Shown one piece after another: positions 46,208 through 56,955 of a DNA stretch of 64,000 nucleotides (positions within the stretch are counted from its first letter, which is position 1; each line of letters starts with the position of its first letter). A model generated the notes under the pieces. It saw only the letters and a list, made by a program, of their open reading frames with translations. It was not told the origin of the DNA and made no database searches. The position numbers and the translations under genes were made by a program. This DNA is from Diabrotica undecimpunctata (lineage: Eukaryota > Arthropoda > Insecta > Coleoptera > Chrysomelidae), in assembly GCF_040954645.1 (NCBI RefSeq), contig NC_092810.1, positions 10,774,377 to 10,838,376 of the forward strand, in the 5' to 3' direction.

Positions 46208-46409
46208 TTACTTCTTCTTAGGGTGCATGTCCGTTCCGAACGTTGGCGATCATTCTGGCTATGATGACTTTGTTGGTTACTATACGAAATAGCTGTATTG
46301 AGGTCTTTCTATACCATGGTCTCAGGCTAGCAAGCCAGGATATTCTTCTTCGTCCTGGAGCACTTTTTCCTTCAGAAGAATTACAATGTGAGCAAAATGA
46401 TAAGGACAA
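46208..46409 (-). pseudogene. LINE 3' end, near-duplicate of 41313-41505
   Basis: Minus strand: GRRRISWLASLRPWYRKTSI, QLFRIVTNKVIIARMIANV, RNGHAP-stop, then TAAGAAGAAG. Same truncated 3' piece as at 41313, in the same orientation, differing at about 10% of positions and by a 3-bp indel. Confidence 0.78.
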
Positions 46410-46454
46410 TATCTATATGGCGCAGTATAGGTGATAATCTTTGAGATTGGGACG

Positions 46455-46550
46455 AAGATGAGAGAAAGGCGATCGATAGGGACGACTGGAGAGAAATTCT
46501 TGAGAGGACCTAGGACCCACGTAGGGTTGTAAAGTCAGAATGATGATTGG
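46455..46550 (+). pseudogene. LINE ORF tail fragment
   Basis: DWREILERT, a stop, then H-VGL and SQN followed by ATGATGATT; same class of ending as at 44792. Very short, moderate confidence. Confidence 0.4.
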
Positions 46551-46603
46551 TCTTCATCCAGTTTGTGTAGTCTTCCGAGTGTTGGTGTATAGTTGGCACT
46601 CAA

Positions 46604-47360
46604 CTAATATGACACCAAGGATTGCTTTGACTCATCAGATAACCGTGCGTAAGCCGGCAATGTCCAATTCTTAGTCTTCTTATGACAACTTTGAACCCTT
46701 CTACAAAAAGCTGGTATTTTTAATTGGAGGATAGTGCAGATTGCAAGGTTTTTGCTTTTGTTGGTTGGACAACTGAGTGCTTTCATGACAGTATATAGTT
46801 CGGCTGTGTAGATGCTACAGTAATATGGAAGACTGTATGTAGCTATAACTTCGTTGGTGATAGTGACATAAGAACTAACCTGGTCTTCAACTTTAGAAGT
46901 GTCTTTGTAGATTGAGTTATACTGTTTGGTGTGGATGAAGTCCTGGAAGAATGGCTTTAGGATATAACTAAGAGTTTCTTTTTTGTTATATGTTGAAAGA
47001 CTGGTGTTTACAGTGGGCAATGCTATTGTCCATGGGGGAGTATTAGAGTATGAGATTGGAGTAGTACTTTGTAAATCTACATTTCCTATTAGTTCTTTAA
47101 GAAATTGTGAAGATGGTTTTACGGCTTTGGGCTTGATTAACCTGTTGACTGGATTATTTAAATTAGCAGAAACTTTGACAAAATAGGACAAAAGAAGTTG
47201 CTGAAGATGAATATTGGTAGGTGATTCATTAGCTTTGACTTGAGTGCTTTCTCTGGGATTCTGGATCTAAAAACACCATGACATATTTGAAGAGCAGTGT
47301 TCTGAATGATATTGAGGCAATTTAGTTGCGAGTTGGGAGCTGACATTTTTTATAATACAT
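46604..47360 (-). pseudogene. Jockey element, RT end and RNase H part (older host of a nested LINE)
   Basis: Minus strand from 47360: YDICIIKNVSAPNSQLNCLN-IIQNTALQICHGVFRSRIPE corresponds to the thumb (LDYGxxxYxSAxxSxLxxLxxIxNxALRLxxGAFRxSP). Then PPWTIALPTVN, IYKDTSKVEDQVSSYVTI (start of RNase H, TDGSK expected) and YCSIYTAELYTVMKALSC (RNase H glutamate). The rest is frame-broken. It is continuous with 48961-49760 once the intervening LINE is removed. Confidence 0.8.
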
Positions 47361-47369
47361 ATATCATAA
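47361..47369. repeat. Left copy of 9-bp target duplication
   Basis: ATATCATAA, repeated exactly at 48952-48960 on the other side of the inserted LINE. Confidence 0.85.
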
Positions 47370-48951
47370 ACAGATTAAAGACAAGGAAAGCAGCAGGACC
47401 AGACGACATTATAAATGAGTTCTTCAAGAAAGGGGGAGAGGAACTAGCCCACAAAATCCACAACCTAATAGAACGATATGGGAAGAAGAACGCATGCCGA
47501 ACGACTGGAATTGTGGTCTGATAACACCAATCCCTAAAAAAGGCGACAAGACGAAATGCACTAACTACAGGGAATCACGTTATTAAATACAATGTACAAA
47601 ATATTAACTAATTTGATCAGACAAAGAATAGAAAAAGAAATTAGAACCAAAATATGTGAATACCAACATGGATTCAGAGAAGGTAAGTCAACAATAGATG
47701 CAATACACATTGTAACGCAAATCGTCGAAAAAAGTTACGAGCACGGAATAGATCTACATATACTGTTTATTGACTACAAGCATGCTTTTGACAGTGTAAT
47801 AAGGGAGGAGCTAATTAAGGATATGAATCAATTAGGCATCCAAGAAAAACTAATAAGTCTCACGAAAATGACGATGAAGGAATCCAAGGCACGAATCTTA
47901 ACAAGGGAAGGCCCGTCAGATGAAGTACAAATGGAGGTAGGTGTCAGACAGGGAGACTCCCTGTCAACAACATTATTTAACATTGCCATAGAGGGGGCAG
48001 TAAGAGCAGCCAAGATTATGGGAACGATTATCGAATCTTCAGCCCAACTGATAGCGTATGCAGACGATATTGCACTGGTTACTAGAGATTTAAAAACCAC
48101 GCAGAACATAATATTAATACTAGATAAAGAAGCAAAGAAGAGAGGGCTAGTAATAAACCAAAGCAAAATACCTCAAGTGTTCAAGAGAGAATACGAGCAT
48201 AGAGAAAGAAATTAAGCTTGGTGCATATACATTTGAAAGAGTACACCGTTTCAAATACCTGGGAGTGATGGTGAATGACAGAAATGATTGAACGGGTGAA
48301 TTAAATGAACGCATCCTACTGGGTAATAAAACCTACTGGAACTACCAAAAATTCCTGAAAGAAAAGCACATTAGTAAGAAAACCAAATTAAAAATTTACA
48401 AGACTGCAATCAGGCCAGTGATCACTTATGGTGCAGAGACGATGTGCCTAACACAAAAAGATGAAATGAGGTTGGAAATCTTAGAGAGAAAGATAATTCG
48501 ACGAACAATGGGACCGGTGACGATAAGTGTAGGCGAATTTAGAAGATTAACCAATGAAGAAATTAAAGAAGTCATCGAGGGTGAAGACATAATCAAGTTC
48601 GTGATCATGCAAAGGCTCAGGTGGCTGGGACACACAGAAAGAGCTAACCCAGACTCTATGCTAAAGCGAATAACTGGATGGAGACCAACAACAAAGAGAC
48701 CAAAGGGGAGACCCAAAACAAGATGGAGAGATCAAGTCTTAGGAGACATAAAGAAGCTGAGAATCTACAATTGGAAGTAGCGCTGTAAGGACCGGAAAGA
48801 ATGGAGGAAAATTGTAGACAGGGCCAAGTCACACACGCTGCTATAATAATAAAAAAAACAACAGCGGACTGATTCTCCGCAATAAATGAATCAGAGAGCC
48901 CAAAAAGGCGGCAAACAACCGGCCAGGAGTGAATAAGCCATGATGATGATG
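47370..48951 (+). mobile_element. 5'-truncated LINE inserted into a jockey element
   Basis: A 1582-bp insertion encoding most of an RT domain in three frames: [20 protein letters not shown] (start of RT), KILTNLIRQRIEKEI, YQHGFREGKSTIDAIH, LHILFIDYKHAFDSV (motif A), VGVRQGDSLSTTLFNIAIEG (motif B), LIAYADDIALVTRDLK (intact YADD), then VITYGAETMCLTQKD, LRWLGHTERA and GRPKTRWRDQVLGD. A tail TGATGATGATG ends the element. Breaks occur near 47520, 48180 and 48290. It lacks the endonuclease. Flanked by the 9-bp duplication ATATCATAA. It lies in the intron upstream of the Tm1 common exon. Confidence 0.9.
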
Positions 48952-48960
48952 ATATCATAA
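48952..48960. repeat. Right copy of 9-bp target duplication
   Basis: ATATCATAA, identical to 47361-47369. Confidence 0.85.
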
Positions 48961-49760
48961 TCTATTTTTAAATTAATTAAAGATCAGTAAATTCTCAACA
49001 ACATATCTTCTGTTATCCAATGATGGTGCGCTAATGATTTTAAGATATTTATTCTTTTGAGACAGAGACCTTTTAATTATTGAATATATCTCCAAGATAA
49101 TTTTGCCAACGGTTATACCTAAAAATGTTTGTTGACATATTACTTGTAGTAGGGTTTCATTTAAGTTTAAATTAATTAGGTTGGGATGACGCTTTTTACT
49201 AAAATGAACATTTAAATCTTGTTCCTTTTGACCAACTGTGAATACTATTTAAAGCAGTTTGAATTAAAGAGCAAGTGGATGTTGTGGTTTTGGCTTCAGA
49301 GAAAATTACTAGATTGTCAGTGTGTATTTGACTGGGGGTCACAGTGTGCTAATCTTGTTTATGCTCATCAATAATAGAGTACTTAGGACTGATTCTTGTG
49401 GTATGCCATTTTCTGTAAGATGTGTTGCCGAGACTCTGAAGCTATTCGATTTCATTATTCATATTCATTTTCTGAAGTGTCTCTAGGATTACAGATTTCT
49501 GTACTGTATCAAATGCAATTTCTATATTGAGGGATACAGCAATAAGATCCTTGTTGCTGGAGAAGGTGTGTGCAATTTCAGATTGTGAGATAATGAGGTT
49601 GTCTAAAGTACAGAGATTTTTCTTAAATCCTGATTGGGCTTTATAAAAAAACAATATCCATTTCTTTGAATAAGGAAATGTCAAATTATTTATCTCGTCA
49701 GCTCGTTGTAGTATTAGAAGTATTGGTTTGAATTTGTATAGCATAGTCTGCTTCTTCACT
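48961..49760 (-). pseudogene. Jockey element, RT palm part (older host of a nested LINE)
   Basis: Minus strand: FYKAQSGFKKNLCTLDNLII, IAVSLNIEIAFDTVQKSVIL (motif A with the catalytic D of LDIEKAFDTV read as N), then across shifts a QSVLSTLLLMSINK block (motif B), NLVIFSEAKTTTSTCS (after the YADD motif, itself degraded), and KNKYLKIISAPSLDNRRYVV. The frame then reaches the nested LINE at 48960 within KIDYD, and resumes at 47360. The catalytic residue loss and stops show a long-dead copy. Confidence 0.75.
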
Positions 49761-51540
49761 TGAGAAAATAAGCCTGGATTATAATTTGATCTCCATATTT
49801 AGTATAGTTAGGCGGAACTACAAAATATAATCAGAAATAATAATTCAAATGAACTAACTGCCCACAGAATCCACTGTTGATAAATTATTCTATAACTTAT
49901 GCCTGTCACACAAATTATACTTTAGAAAAAGCTTATTTAATTTCAATATCTAACTCTTTTGGTGATTATTAAGAACATACTGGTCTTCTCACTATTACTT
50001 ACTGTGATATTATTTTTATGATTTCCTGGCTATATTTTCTTTATTTATTAAAGCTCTGTAGTATTTATAGTTACCATATCTTTGTATTTTTTCATTCTTG
50101 CAATCTCCTAAAATCAGTCTGTTGTTTCTTCCTCTAAACACACAAATTCTTATTTTTAAGTTCATTCTCCCACTTATCAATAAATAAATACTCAACAAAT
50201 TGTATTTAACAATTTTAAGATCTTTCATTTCTCCTTCCCCACATCCTTTTTCTTACTTTTCGTTCATATTCTTATCTTAACATGATAGTTTTGTTTCTAT
50301 TCGCTGTAACATTCCAAGTTCCACAGTTCATAATTTATTTTCATCACCTACTTAGTTTTTTATGTATTCAGTCTGTGTTCTGAGACTGTTGCAGATAAAT
50401 ATTTTTATAGGAGGAAATATAGGTCCATCATCCAAACAGAATTGGGTAGTAATTTATGTTCTTGCATTTAAAAAGTGAAGCAAAGTAATACCAATCAACA
50501 TATTCAATTAAAGAAATCTTAAAAGACAATTTGCATTTGTTTAATTTAAATAAAATTAAATAACATTGATGTCAAAAACGTTGGAAATAGAAATCACGAA
50601 ATAAAGGAAGTTATCAGAATTCATTGAATATTTTCTTAATTACTCATCAAGAAACAATTGATTAGTCACAATGCATTGAGAAGTAAAAAATCTAGTTCTC
50701 TGAATATTCCCAGATACTAACATAGATCAAATTAAAGTCTTTTATTTTAAATATATATTTAAATTAAAGCTTTTCTTATTTGTAAATATTATAATGGTCA
50801 TCATGAATAGTAATTTCATTAAGATGAACATAAATCAATATAATTGTAAAGTCATTGCTATAAGTAATATGATTGTTATTTTGTTTTCAAACAAAAAGAA
50901 CCAATTAAATATTTTCTCAAACTGACTGACTAGCTTTAATGATATGATGATTACAATGTAATAAAGCATCCTATTAATATATAAATGAAATGTTTAGAGC
51001 AATAGCTAGAATATCTATATATTTAATGCCCACCAACTCAGATTGTACTGATGAAACTATTAGGCGACTACATGCAAAAAATACATATCTTTAGAAAACT
51101 CATAAAGATCTGAATAAATTATCACAATAAAGTCTAGCTAACATAGGTGCTGGGGTTTTAAACAGCCCAAGGCAATGAACTAGCAGATAATTGACAGTAT
51201 TGCTGTAGCATTTACAAGAGGACATTGTCTAGTCTGATGAATCTTAACAGATGGAAACAGAAGATGGTGACTGGAAATGTCAGATCTAGAAGCACATTTA
51301 TGACATAGGTGGAGTGGTTACAACAATGGTGCAGGAAATTCATGGAAGGAACTATTGTTCCCTGTGAATGTGAAATGCTTAATGTCACAAGGTGGGAATG
51401 GACTGGCAAAACAAGTATTGAGCCAGAAGAAATCATTGTTAGTGTCACTAGGACAAATGTATTTCCTTCATACATTATGTTGTAAGGAAAATTGTTTTAT
51501 TAATTCTTATGCTAGTTTGAAAAATTTTTATTCATTCTCA
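49761..51540. other. Tm1 intron with one faint RT remnant
   Basis: Around 50030-50230 (minus) CKNEKIQRYGNYKYYRALIN-KENIARKS looks like the YKYLGxxIN motif of a LINE RT, very degraded. The rest is AT-rich with nothing recognised. Confidence 0.35.
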
Positions 51541-51690
51541 AAATGGTTTTGAATATAAATACTGTGTTAAAGTTTTTGGAAGAAGGGCAAAATTATCAAG
51601 ATGTGACGAGAATATGGGGAGAACATGTCAATCATTCCATTATACAGAGAATCAAGCAGTGATTTAGAGAAACTAGCAGCAATGAACGAA
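51541..51690 (+). pseudogene. Tc1-like transposase N-terminal relic
   Basis: MVLNINTVLKFLEEGQNYQD-VTRIWGEHVNHSIIQRIKQ, stop, FRETSSNERRSL parallels the first helix-turn-helix of Tc1 transposases (ALxLIEEGRSQxxVARxLGVxxSTISRxxxRFRETG). Nothing of the catalytic half follows. Confidence 0.5.
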
Positions 51691-54113
51691 GGTCATTATC
51701 CTTCAATAGATTATCCTATGGAATTTTCCTCTTTAGTTGTATTTGGCAACTTGCTGCAGTAAAAATACATCCAATAATTTCTGTCTAATCAAAAATCACT
51801 GTGAAATATTATTTATCTGCAAAATATTTAGTGTGATCCCATTTGCCTAGTTTCTACAAATAAAACCATTTAATGGAAAGCCCCACACACCCTGCTAAGT
51901 AGTATAAAAAATTCTGGAAACCTAACGTGGTAGGAATAACCTTACTATAATTATATACCAACTTACAGGAATAAAAGTAATGTACTTCTCAACAATCTTC
52001 CAAACAGACTGACCAGTATGGAAGATTATGGCTAACGAAACCACTTTACAGTAGGAGAACTATGTCTAAAAAACAGAAACTATGAATGTGGGACCTTCTA
52101 TTCCAGTCATTGTTACAGTTGGATGCAAGTAGGACATTTAAATTACAGATTTTAATAAGTTGGAAGGTAATTGGAATTCATCAATGTGTATAGCCTCTAA
52201 TATCAGAATTTGATTTTATTTCAATTATGTAAAAAAAAACTAAATGGTATTTGTACTTGCAGGGAGTCAACAGATATTTTTGTAATAATTTATATGTACT
52301 TAAGTAGTTATTATGTTAACAATTGATCTGTATGTAAGTTTTCTTCATTTTATTCTGGAATTTGGTAAATATACAGCCCACATATTTACTTTTCATAAGT
52401 CGTTGGGTTCAAAGTGCATTGATTATTGTTTTTATGATTAACTTCAAGAATATTTCATCTTACATTGATTATCTAGTATGTCCGATAATTGGATATTTGT
52501 TTTTAACATCTTGAAAATTAAATGACATATACAATAACATATAAACACGTTAAAAGAAAATGATGTCTTTATACTATATAAGTGGTACAGGATCACACGA
52601 AACCACAAAGAATGGGAGAAATTTGTTAAGAAGTAAATTAAATTTTACACCATTATATGGTAGAAAGGTTTTTGATTACTTATATAAAGTTGTACATATA
52701 TAATATGTATATTATTAACTGTTTAATATTTTCTGATAAGAGCTCTTACTCATTCCACAAGTATCTATCTAATCAGCCAAGAACATTGTGGCAGAAGATC
52801 AAGAACAACTTGCAATGGTGATCAGCAATGGCATGAGAAGACTAAACATAAAGTGTATAAATTTATATTGTCATATATTACTTTTAAAAATTAATCCTTC
52901 TATAAACAGTTTATTAGTGATTTGAAAAGTAATTTCCTTAATAAAGAATTCCACTAGAGACATTTATACATATTTGAAACAAATAACTCAATTCTGATAA
53001 TAGATTCGTAAAAATTATCTTTTAGAGATAATGCTTAGCAAAAAATGAACATGATTAGTATTTATATTTTAAGCAACAAGTATTTACTCACAAAGAATCA
53101 GCAGTTGAACCAAAAGATAAAATTGTTAGGGTTAACTATAATCTATATACAACTAATATAAGTTGATATATTCTCTACTCATATATGAAACGAATGTGGG
53201 ATTTTGGGGTGGCTATATCAATAGGAGTTTTAGAAACACTCTGATGTGGTGATGCATTTCTGAAACAGGGTTAGAAAAAGCCAATTTTCATTCATTTTTT
53301 ATTAAGTTTCATTTAGATGTTCTCATTCTCATTTGGCCACCATGATGTCCAGACTTTTGGACAAAATTAAAGGCATAATCACAAAAGTTTTATTTAAAAA
53401 TTCTTTATGAAAGGTATATAATTAAAAAACCCTTTCAGCATAATTATTTGGCGTAATAGTATACACTTCATTCACCTACTGTTGGGCATGGGAACATTCT
53501 TCAGGACCATAAACTAGGGATCTTCCCAGTACATAGTTTTAAATATTTTTGTGGTCATTTAGACCCTGTTGTTATCATAAATTTGGAATTATTAGTCATT
53601 AAATTTTTCTAATTCTCAATAAATTTTTAAATTATATAATTTCCTAAAATGAACATACTAGAATTTTTTTCTTCTAAAACATTAGATATTATTGATTTAT
53701 GAAATGAGAAAATAGTTTTAGTTATTTTCAAATCCATTATGAAAAGTTAAGTTAAGTTTAACGGATTTAAACAACTTATATAAAAATACGTTAGATGTTA
53801 CACCATACCAGAAGTCATCACGGTCCGTTAATTCTTTGAATTGACCAGACACATATTGAAATATATGGTATAATACAAAATACAACTAAATATTTATTTA
53901 AACAATTTAGATTCTATCTGTGCAAAAGGAATGCAGATGTCAGGTCCTGAGATGCCGATAGAAAAGGCTAGATACAAAATTTATCTGCTATAACGGTAAA
54001 TACGTGTAATAAAATTCATATCTCAATTATCAATGCAAATAAAAAGTAAACAATTATGATCGAGATAAAAGTGTAATCATGAAATCGATTAAGGGCCAAC
54101 GTACTCTGGCCCT
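51691..54113. other. Tm1 intron, no recognised gene
   Basis: AT-rich. Nothing recognised. Confidence 0.4.
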
Positions 54114-54263
54114 TTATGACATAAAAATGTGTACGAAATCACGTTCCAACGACTTGTTTTGTGCACAAAAAGGCAAAAAGACACGCAAACTAGCTTGTTT
54201 CATAAAAGTTGGTGGGTAAACGACTCGAAAAACACGTTTCAAAATGCACAAACGACTGCCTAC

Positions 54264-54407
54264 CTCTTCTCTCCTCATAATTTCGACTTGGAGCCTCTTG
54301 TTGAACTCCTCGCACTCGTCTTTGTATCTTTCCATTTCTTCCTTTGTCTGCCTCATCTTTTTTTTGAGCACATCCAGAAGGGAACCTTGTTGAATATTGG
54401 TGGTCAT
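54264..54407 (-). CDS. Tm1: Tropomyosin first coding exon of the short (cytoskeletal) isoform
   Basis: 48 codons beginning [17 protein letters not shown] and ending MRREE, followed by the donor GAG|GTAGGC at 54263. It closely resembles the N terminus of the Drosophila Tm1 cytoskeletal isoform, and is equivalent in position to vertebrate TPM exon 1b, which replaces muscle exons 1a and 2. The ATG at 54407 sits in an A-rich context (AAAAAATGA) suitable for insect initiation. The exon ends in phase 0 and joins the common exon at 40454, whose first codons read AESEV as in other tropomyosins. From about residue 10 the sequence is a charged heptad coiled coil. The open frame past 54264 is intron read-through. 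Muscle first exons were looked for up to base 64000 and not found. Confidence 0.9.
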
Positions 54408-54545
54408 TTTTTATCGAAAAATTTCACACACTTCGCGAAAAAACCGAGTACGAACTACTCCAGTACGAAGCGTTTGAGTCAACTGGGCGAGTCACCGGGG
54501 AAAATGGCTGACGCGCGTGCGCCTCTGACACCTGCTAGATATTCC
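54408..54545 (-). promoter_or_regulatory. Likely 5' UTR and promoter area of the short Tm1 isoform
   Basis: Directly upstream of the first-exon ATG, the minus strand is markedly richer in GC and CpG (for example ACGCGCGTGCGCC near 54515-54530) than the AT-rich surroundings, and carries no transposon match. No TATA box is evident at a sensible distance. Promoter placement is inferred only from position and composition. Confidence 0.35.
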
Positions 54546-54659
54546 ATAAAAGCGCAGATGCCACGTTTAGAAATTAGAATACGCATATGGAAAAACGAGA
54601 TTTTTCAATGTAAAAGGAATTTTAAATATGGTAAATGAAGCAAACTATATAAAGCTATA

Positions 54660-55570
54660 AACTATATTCTAGTGACATATTAGGAATAAAAACGGCATGT
54701 GTTGTAAGTGTGCCGAATTTTCCTTCGTTTTTGATCTAATAAAATTTGGATAGTTGGTCACATTTCAAAGAAATGCTATTGCATTTAAAAGGAAAACATT
54801 TTATTACAGGACTATCTAAAAAACCCAATTAAAATAGTTCCTGTAATAAAAATAACGTGGTTTTCGATTATGATTATAGAATGCCATTTGCACATTTACA
54901 TAACACGACTTATTGTTTACAAGTTCTTAAAAATGTTGAATATTATATGTTTACAAACAACTGTATTTTGACAGCGAAAATGACACAATAAGACTTTTCA
55001 TCAGCCGCCATGTTTTCTTACAGATAGTTTTGACAATGACGTATAAAAAATTCTTTCAGCCTTTTTATTTTCATTGTGAATTTTCATCCATAAATAACGC
55101 ACAAGCAACTAATAAATATGCAAAAAATGACAATGAATTTCATGGACATACTTCAATTTAACCAAATTTGAATGATCATGTGACAGGTAGATTTTTAAAA
55201 TTTGAACAAACTGTAATTATGATGTCATTACATCAGTTTGCTCTAATATTTGACCGCCTGATACGGACTTTACATATTTCATAACAACTCCGCTTCGTTG
55301 TTTCTTTTCAATTGTGTCACCTTATTTTTTTCAATAACTAGACTTTCTTTGGTATTTTTTTATATTAATTATCTATAATATTTATGTTGCTAACATAACC
55401 TGTTTGTTTACAGAATGCCTGTTCGAAAAAAATGGCTGACACTATTTTTATATGAAAAGTCCTATTTTTACGCACTGACATTTATGATAACTGAATTGCC
55501 ATCTGGCGTTACTTTTACGATGGTTCAGTAGTTGAAGAATTGCTACTTATAAAAACTTCATTACTTACTC
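54660..55570. other. Sequence upstream of the short-isoform exon, no recognised gene
   Basis: Could be promoter-distal sequence or intron of the long Tm1 transcripts. No feature recognised. Confidence 0.35.
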
Positions 55571-55572
55571 TT

Positions 55573-55868
55573 AGGGTCGGTTGTTCGAACGCTAATCAAA
55601 ACTTAATTGTAATCAAATCTTTAATTACAAGTAAATACGTCACAGCAGCTGTCAAAATTATTAAAAATTGCTTATTATTATTATTATTAATTTGTAAACA
55701 AAAACATGAAATTAACATCAGAAAGAGTTTAAGTTTATGGTTTATTATTAAAACGCAAAATAATAAAATTGAATAATATAAATCAGTCGACATAACCTCA
55801 AAATGTGACGTATTTGATTTTAATTAAATATTTGAGTTTTGATTAGCGTTCGAGCAACCGGCACTCAT
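55573..55868. mobile_element. MITE, ~290 bp
   Basis: Inverted ends GTCGGTTGTTCGAACGCTAA (left) and GCCGGTTGCTCGAACGCTAA (right, inverted), both followed by TCAAAAC. The centre is AT-rich with a (TTA)n run at about 55673-55690. Target duplication not resolved. Confidence 0.8.
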
Positions 55869-55894
55869 ATTTTGATTTGATTTGATCAGTAAAA

Positions 55895-56070
55895 ACCGAC
55901 ACGAACAAGGTGAATATTGCTGAGGATGTCAATTTTGTCAATAATTTTTCCGTTTTCTTCCCCTATGAGGTGGGTCTTAGAGGGAAGTGGGGGGTAGGCG
56001 TGGCAAACTTTTTTTAACATGTTTGGGGGCCCAAAATTGACATTCTCAGCAAAATTCAGCTTGTTCGTAT
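55895..56070. mobile_element. Foldback/MITE, ~175 bp
   Basis: ACGAACAAGGTGAATATTGC on the left pairs with ACGAACAAGCTGAATTTTGC (right, inverted), both followed by TGAGRATGTCAATTTTG. G-rich centre (GGGAAGTGGGGGGTAGG). No coding capacity. Confidence 0.75.
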
Positions 56071-56955
56071 AATTTCTAGAGGTTCGGTGGCATGTTGGCA
56101 CTGGACTATAATAGGTGCTTAAAATAGTGTAATAAAGCTAGTGAAAATAACATTAACAATGGCAAACAACAGATATATTCACTTGGTTTTTGACCAAATC
56201 GACAGAAGATAGGAGATTTAATGTCAAAGCATATATTTAATAGATACTGTTTTAAAAAGAATAATTACACTAAAAGAGAACTTTCTTCATATACATATGC
56301 AACTAAATTAGAGAGAATACGGTACATATGAAAACACGAAAGATATTTGGAAGCAATAAAAAATATATATCGTAGCCATCCACCCGTCCCTCGCCCGTCC
56401 AATGCCGGACAAAAGCCTCCTCTAAACTCCTTCAGCAATAACCCCACCTATACTAGCTGGAAAACAAAAATGAAGCATAAGAAATAAGAAAACTGACTGT
56501 CTCAAATTCAACAGGACAAAAAACAGTTGAATATAGAGTTTAATACTCTTCTTTAAAGGCTTCGTTTTTGCTACTTTTTAGAGTGTCCTACAGACCTCCG
56601 CAAAAATCAGACAGCAGAACTTTTCTTTCAAGAAAATGAATAGGCATAACAGCATGAGAAGATTGAGTCCTATTGCCCAAAACTCTTCATTTCTTCTTTG
56701 GATCAAGAGATAACTATGTAGCAAGTTTCAAGATCTAGTACTTTTTCAATAAGAGAAAAAGTACCAGAATATGAGAAGAATAACATAATATTACCCACAA
56801 ATTCAATATGGCCCGTCTTTATACCAAGGGGAACCTTTGTACCAAAATTCATTATTCTAGAACTTTTACTCCAAAAGTTATAGCATATATAGACAGACAA
56901 TGACACTATTTAAATAAGAACCTATCGGGTCCTTATATATAAGGTTCTTGAACTC
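56071..56955. other. No recognised gene
   Basis: Part of 56900-56955 is probably the 3' untranslated end of the LINE whose ORF stops at 56956. The rest is not recognised. Confidence 0.35.

Larger units (their letters stand above)
6782..54407 (-). other. Tm1: Tropomyosin gene Tm1, partial locus (7 exons in window)
   Basis: Umbrella entry for the only host gene. Seven coding exons on the minus strand have canonical AG/GT borders and compatible phases, and all encode tropomyosin heptad-repeat coiled coil. One exon of each alternative pair plus the common exons gives 181 codons without a stop. Short insect tropomyosins are about 250 residues, so roughly 70 C-terminal residues are encoded left of the window. 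Introns are large (about 14, 6, 8, 13, 2.6 and 3.6 kb between successive exons) and packed with transposons. Tropomyosin is a dimeric coiled coil lying along actin filaments; in muscle it works with troponin, in other cells it stabilises actin and controls myosin access. Assignment to Tm1 rather than Tm2 rests on the first exon and alternative exons resembling fly Tm1 as I remember them. Confidence 0.85.
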
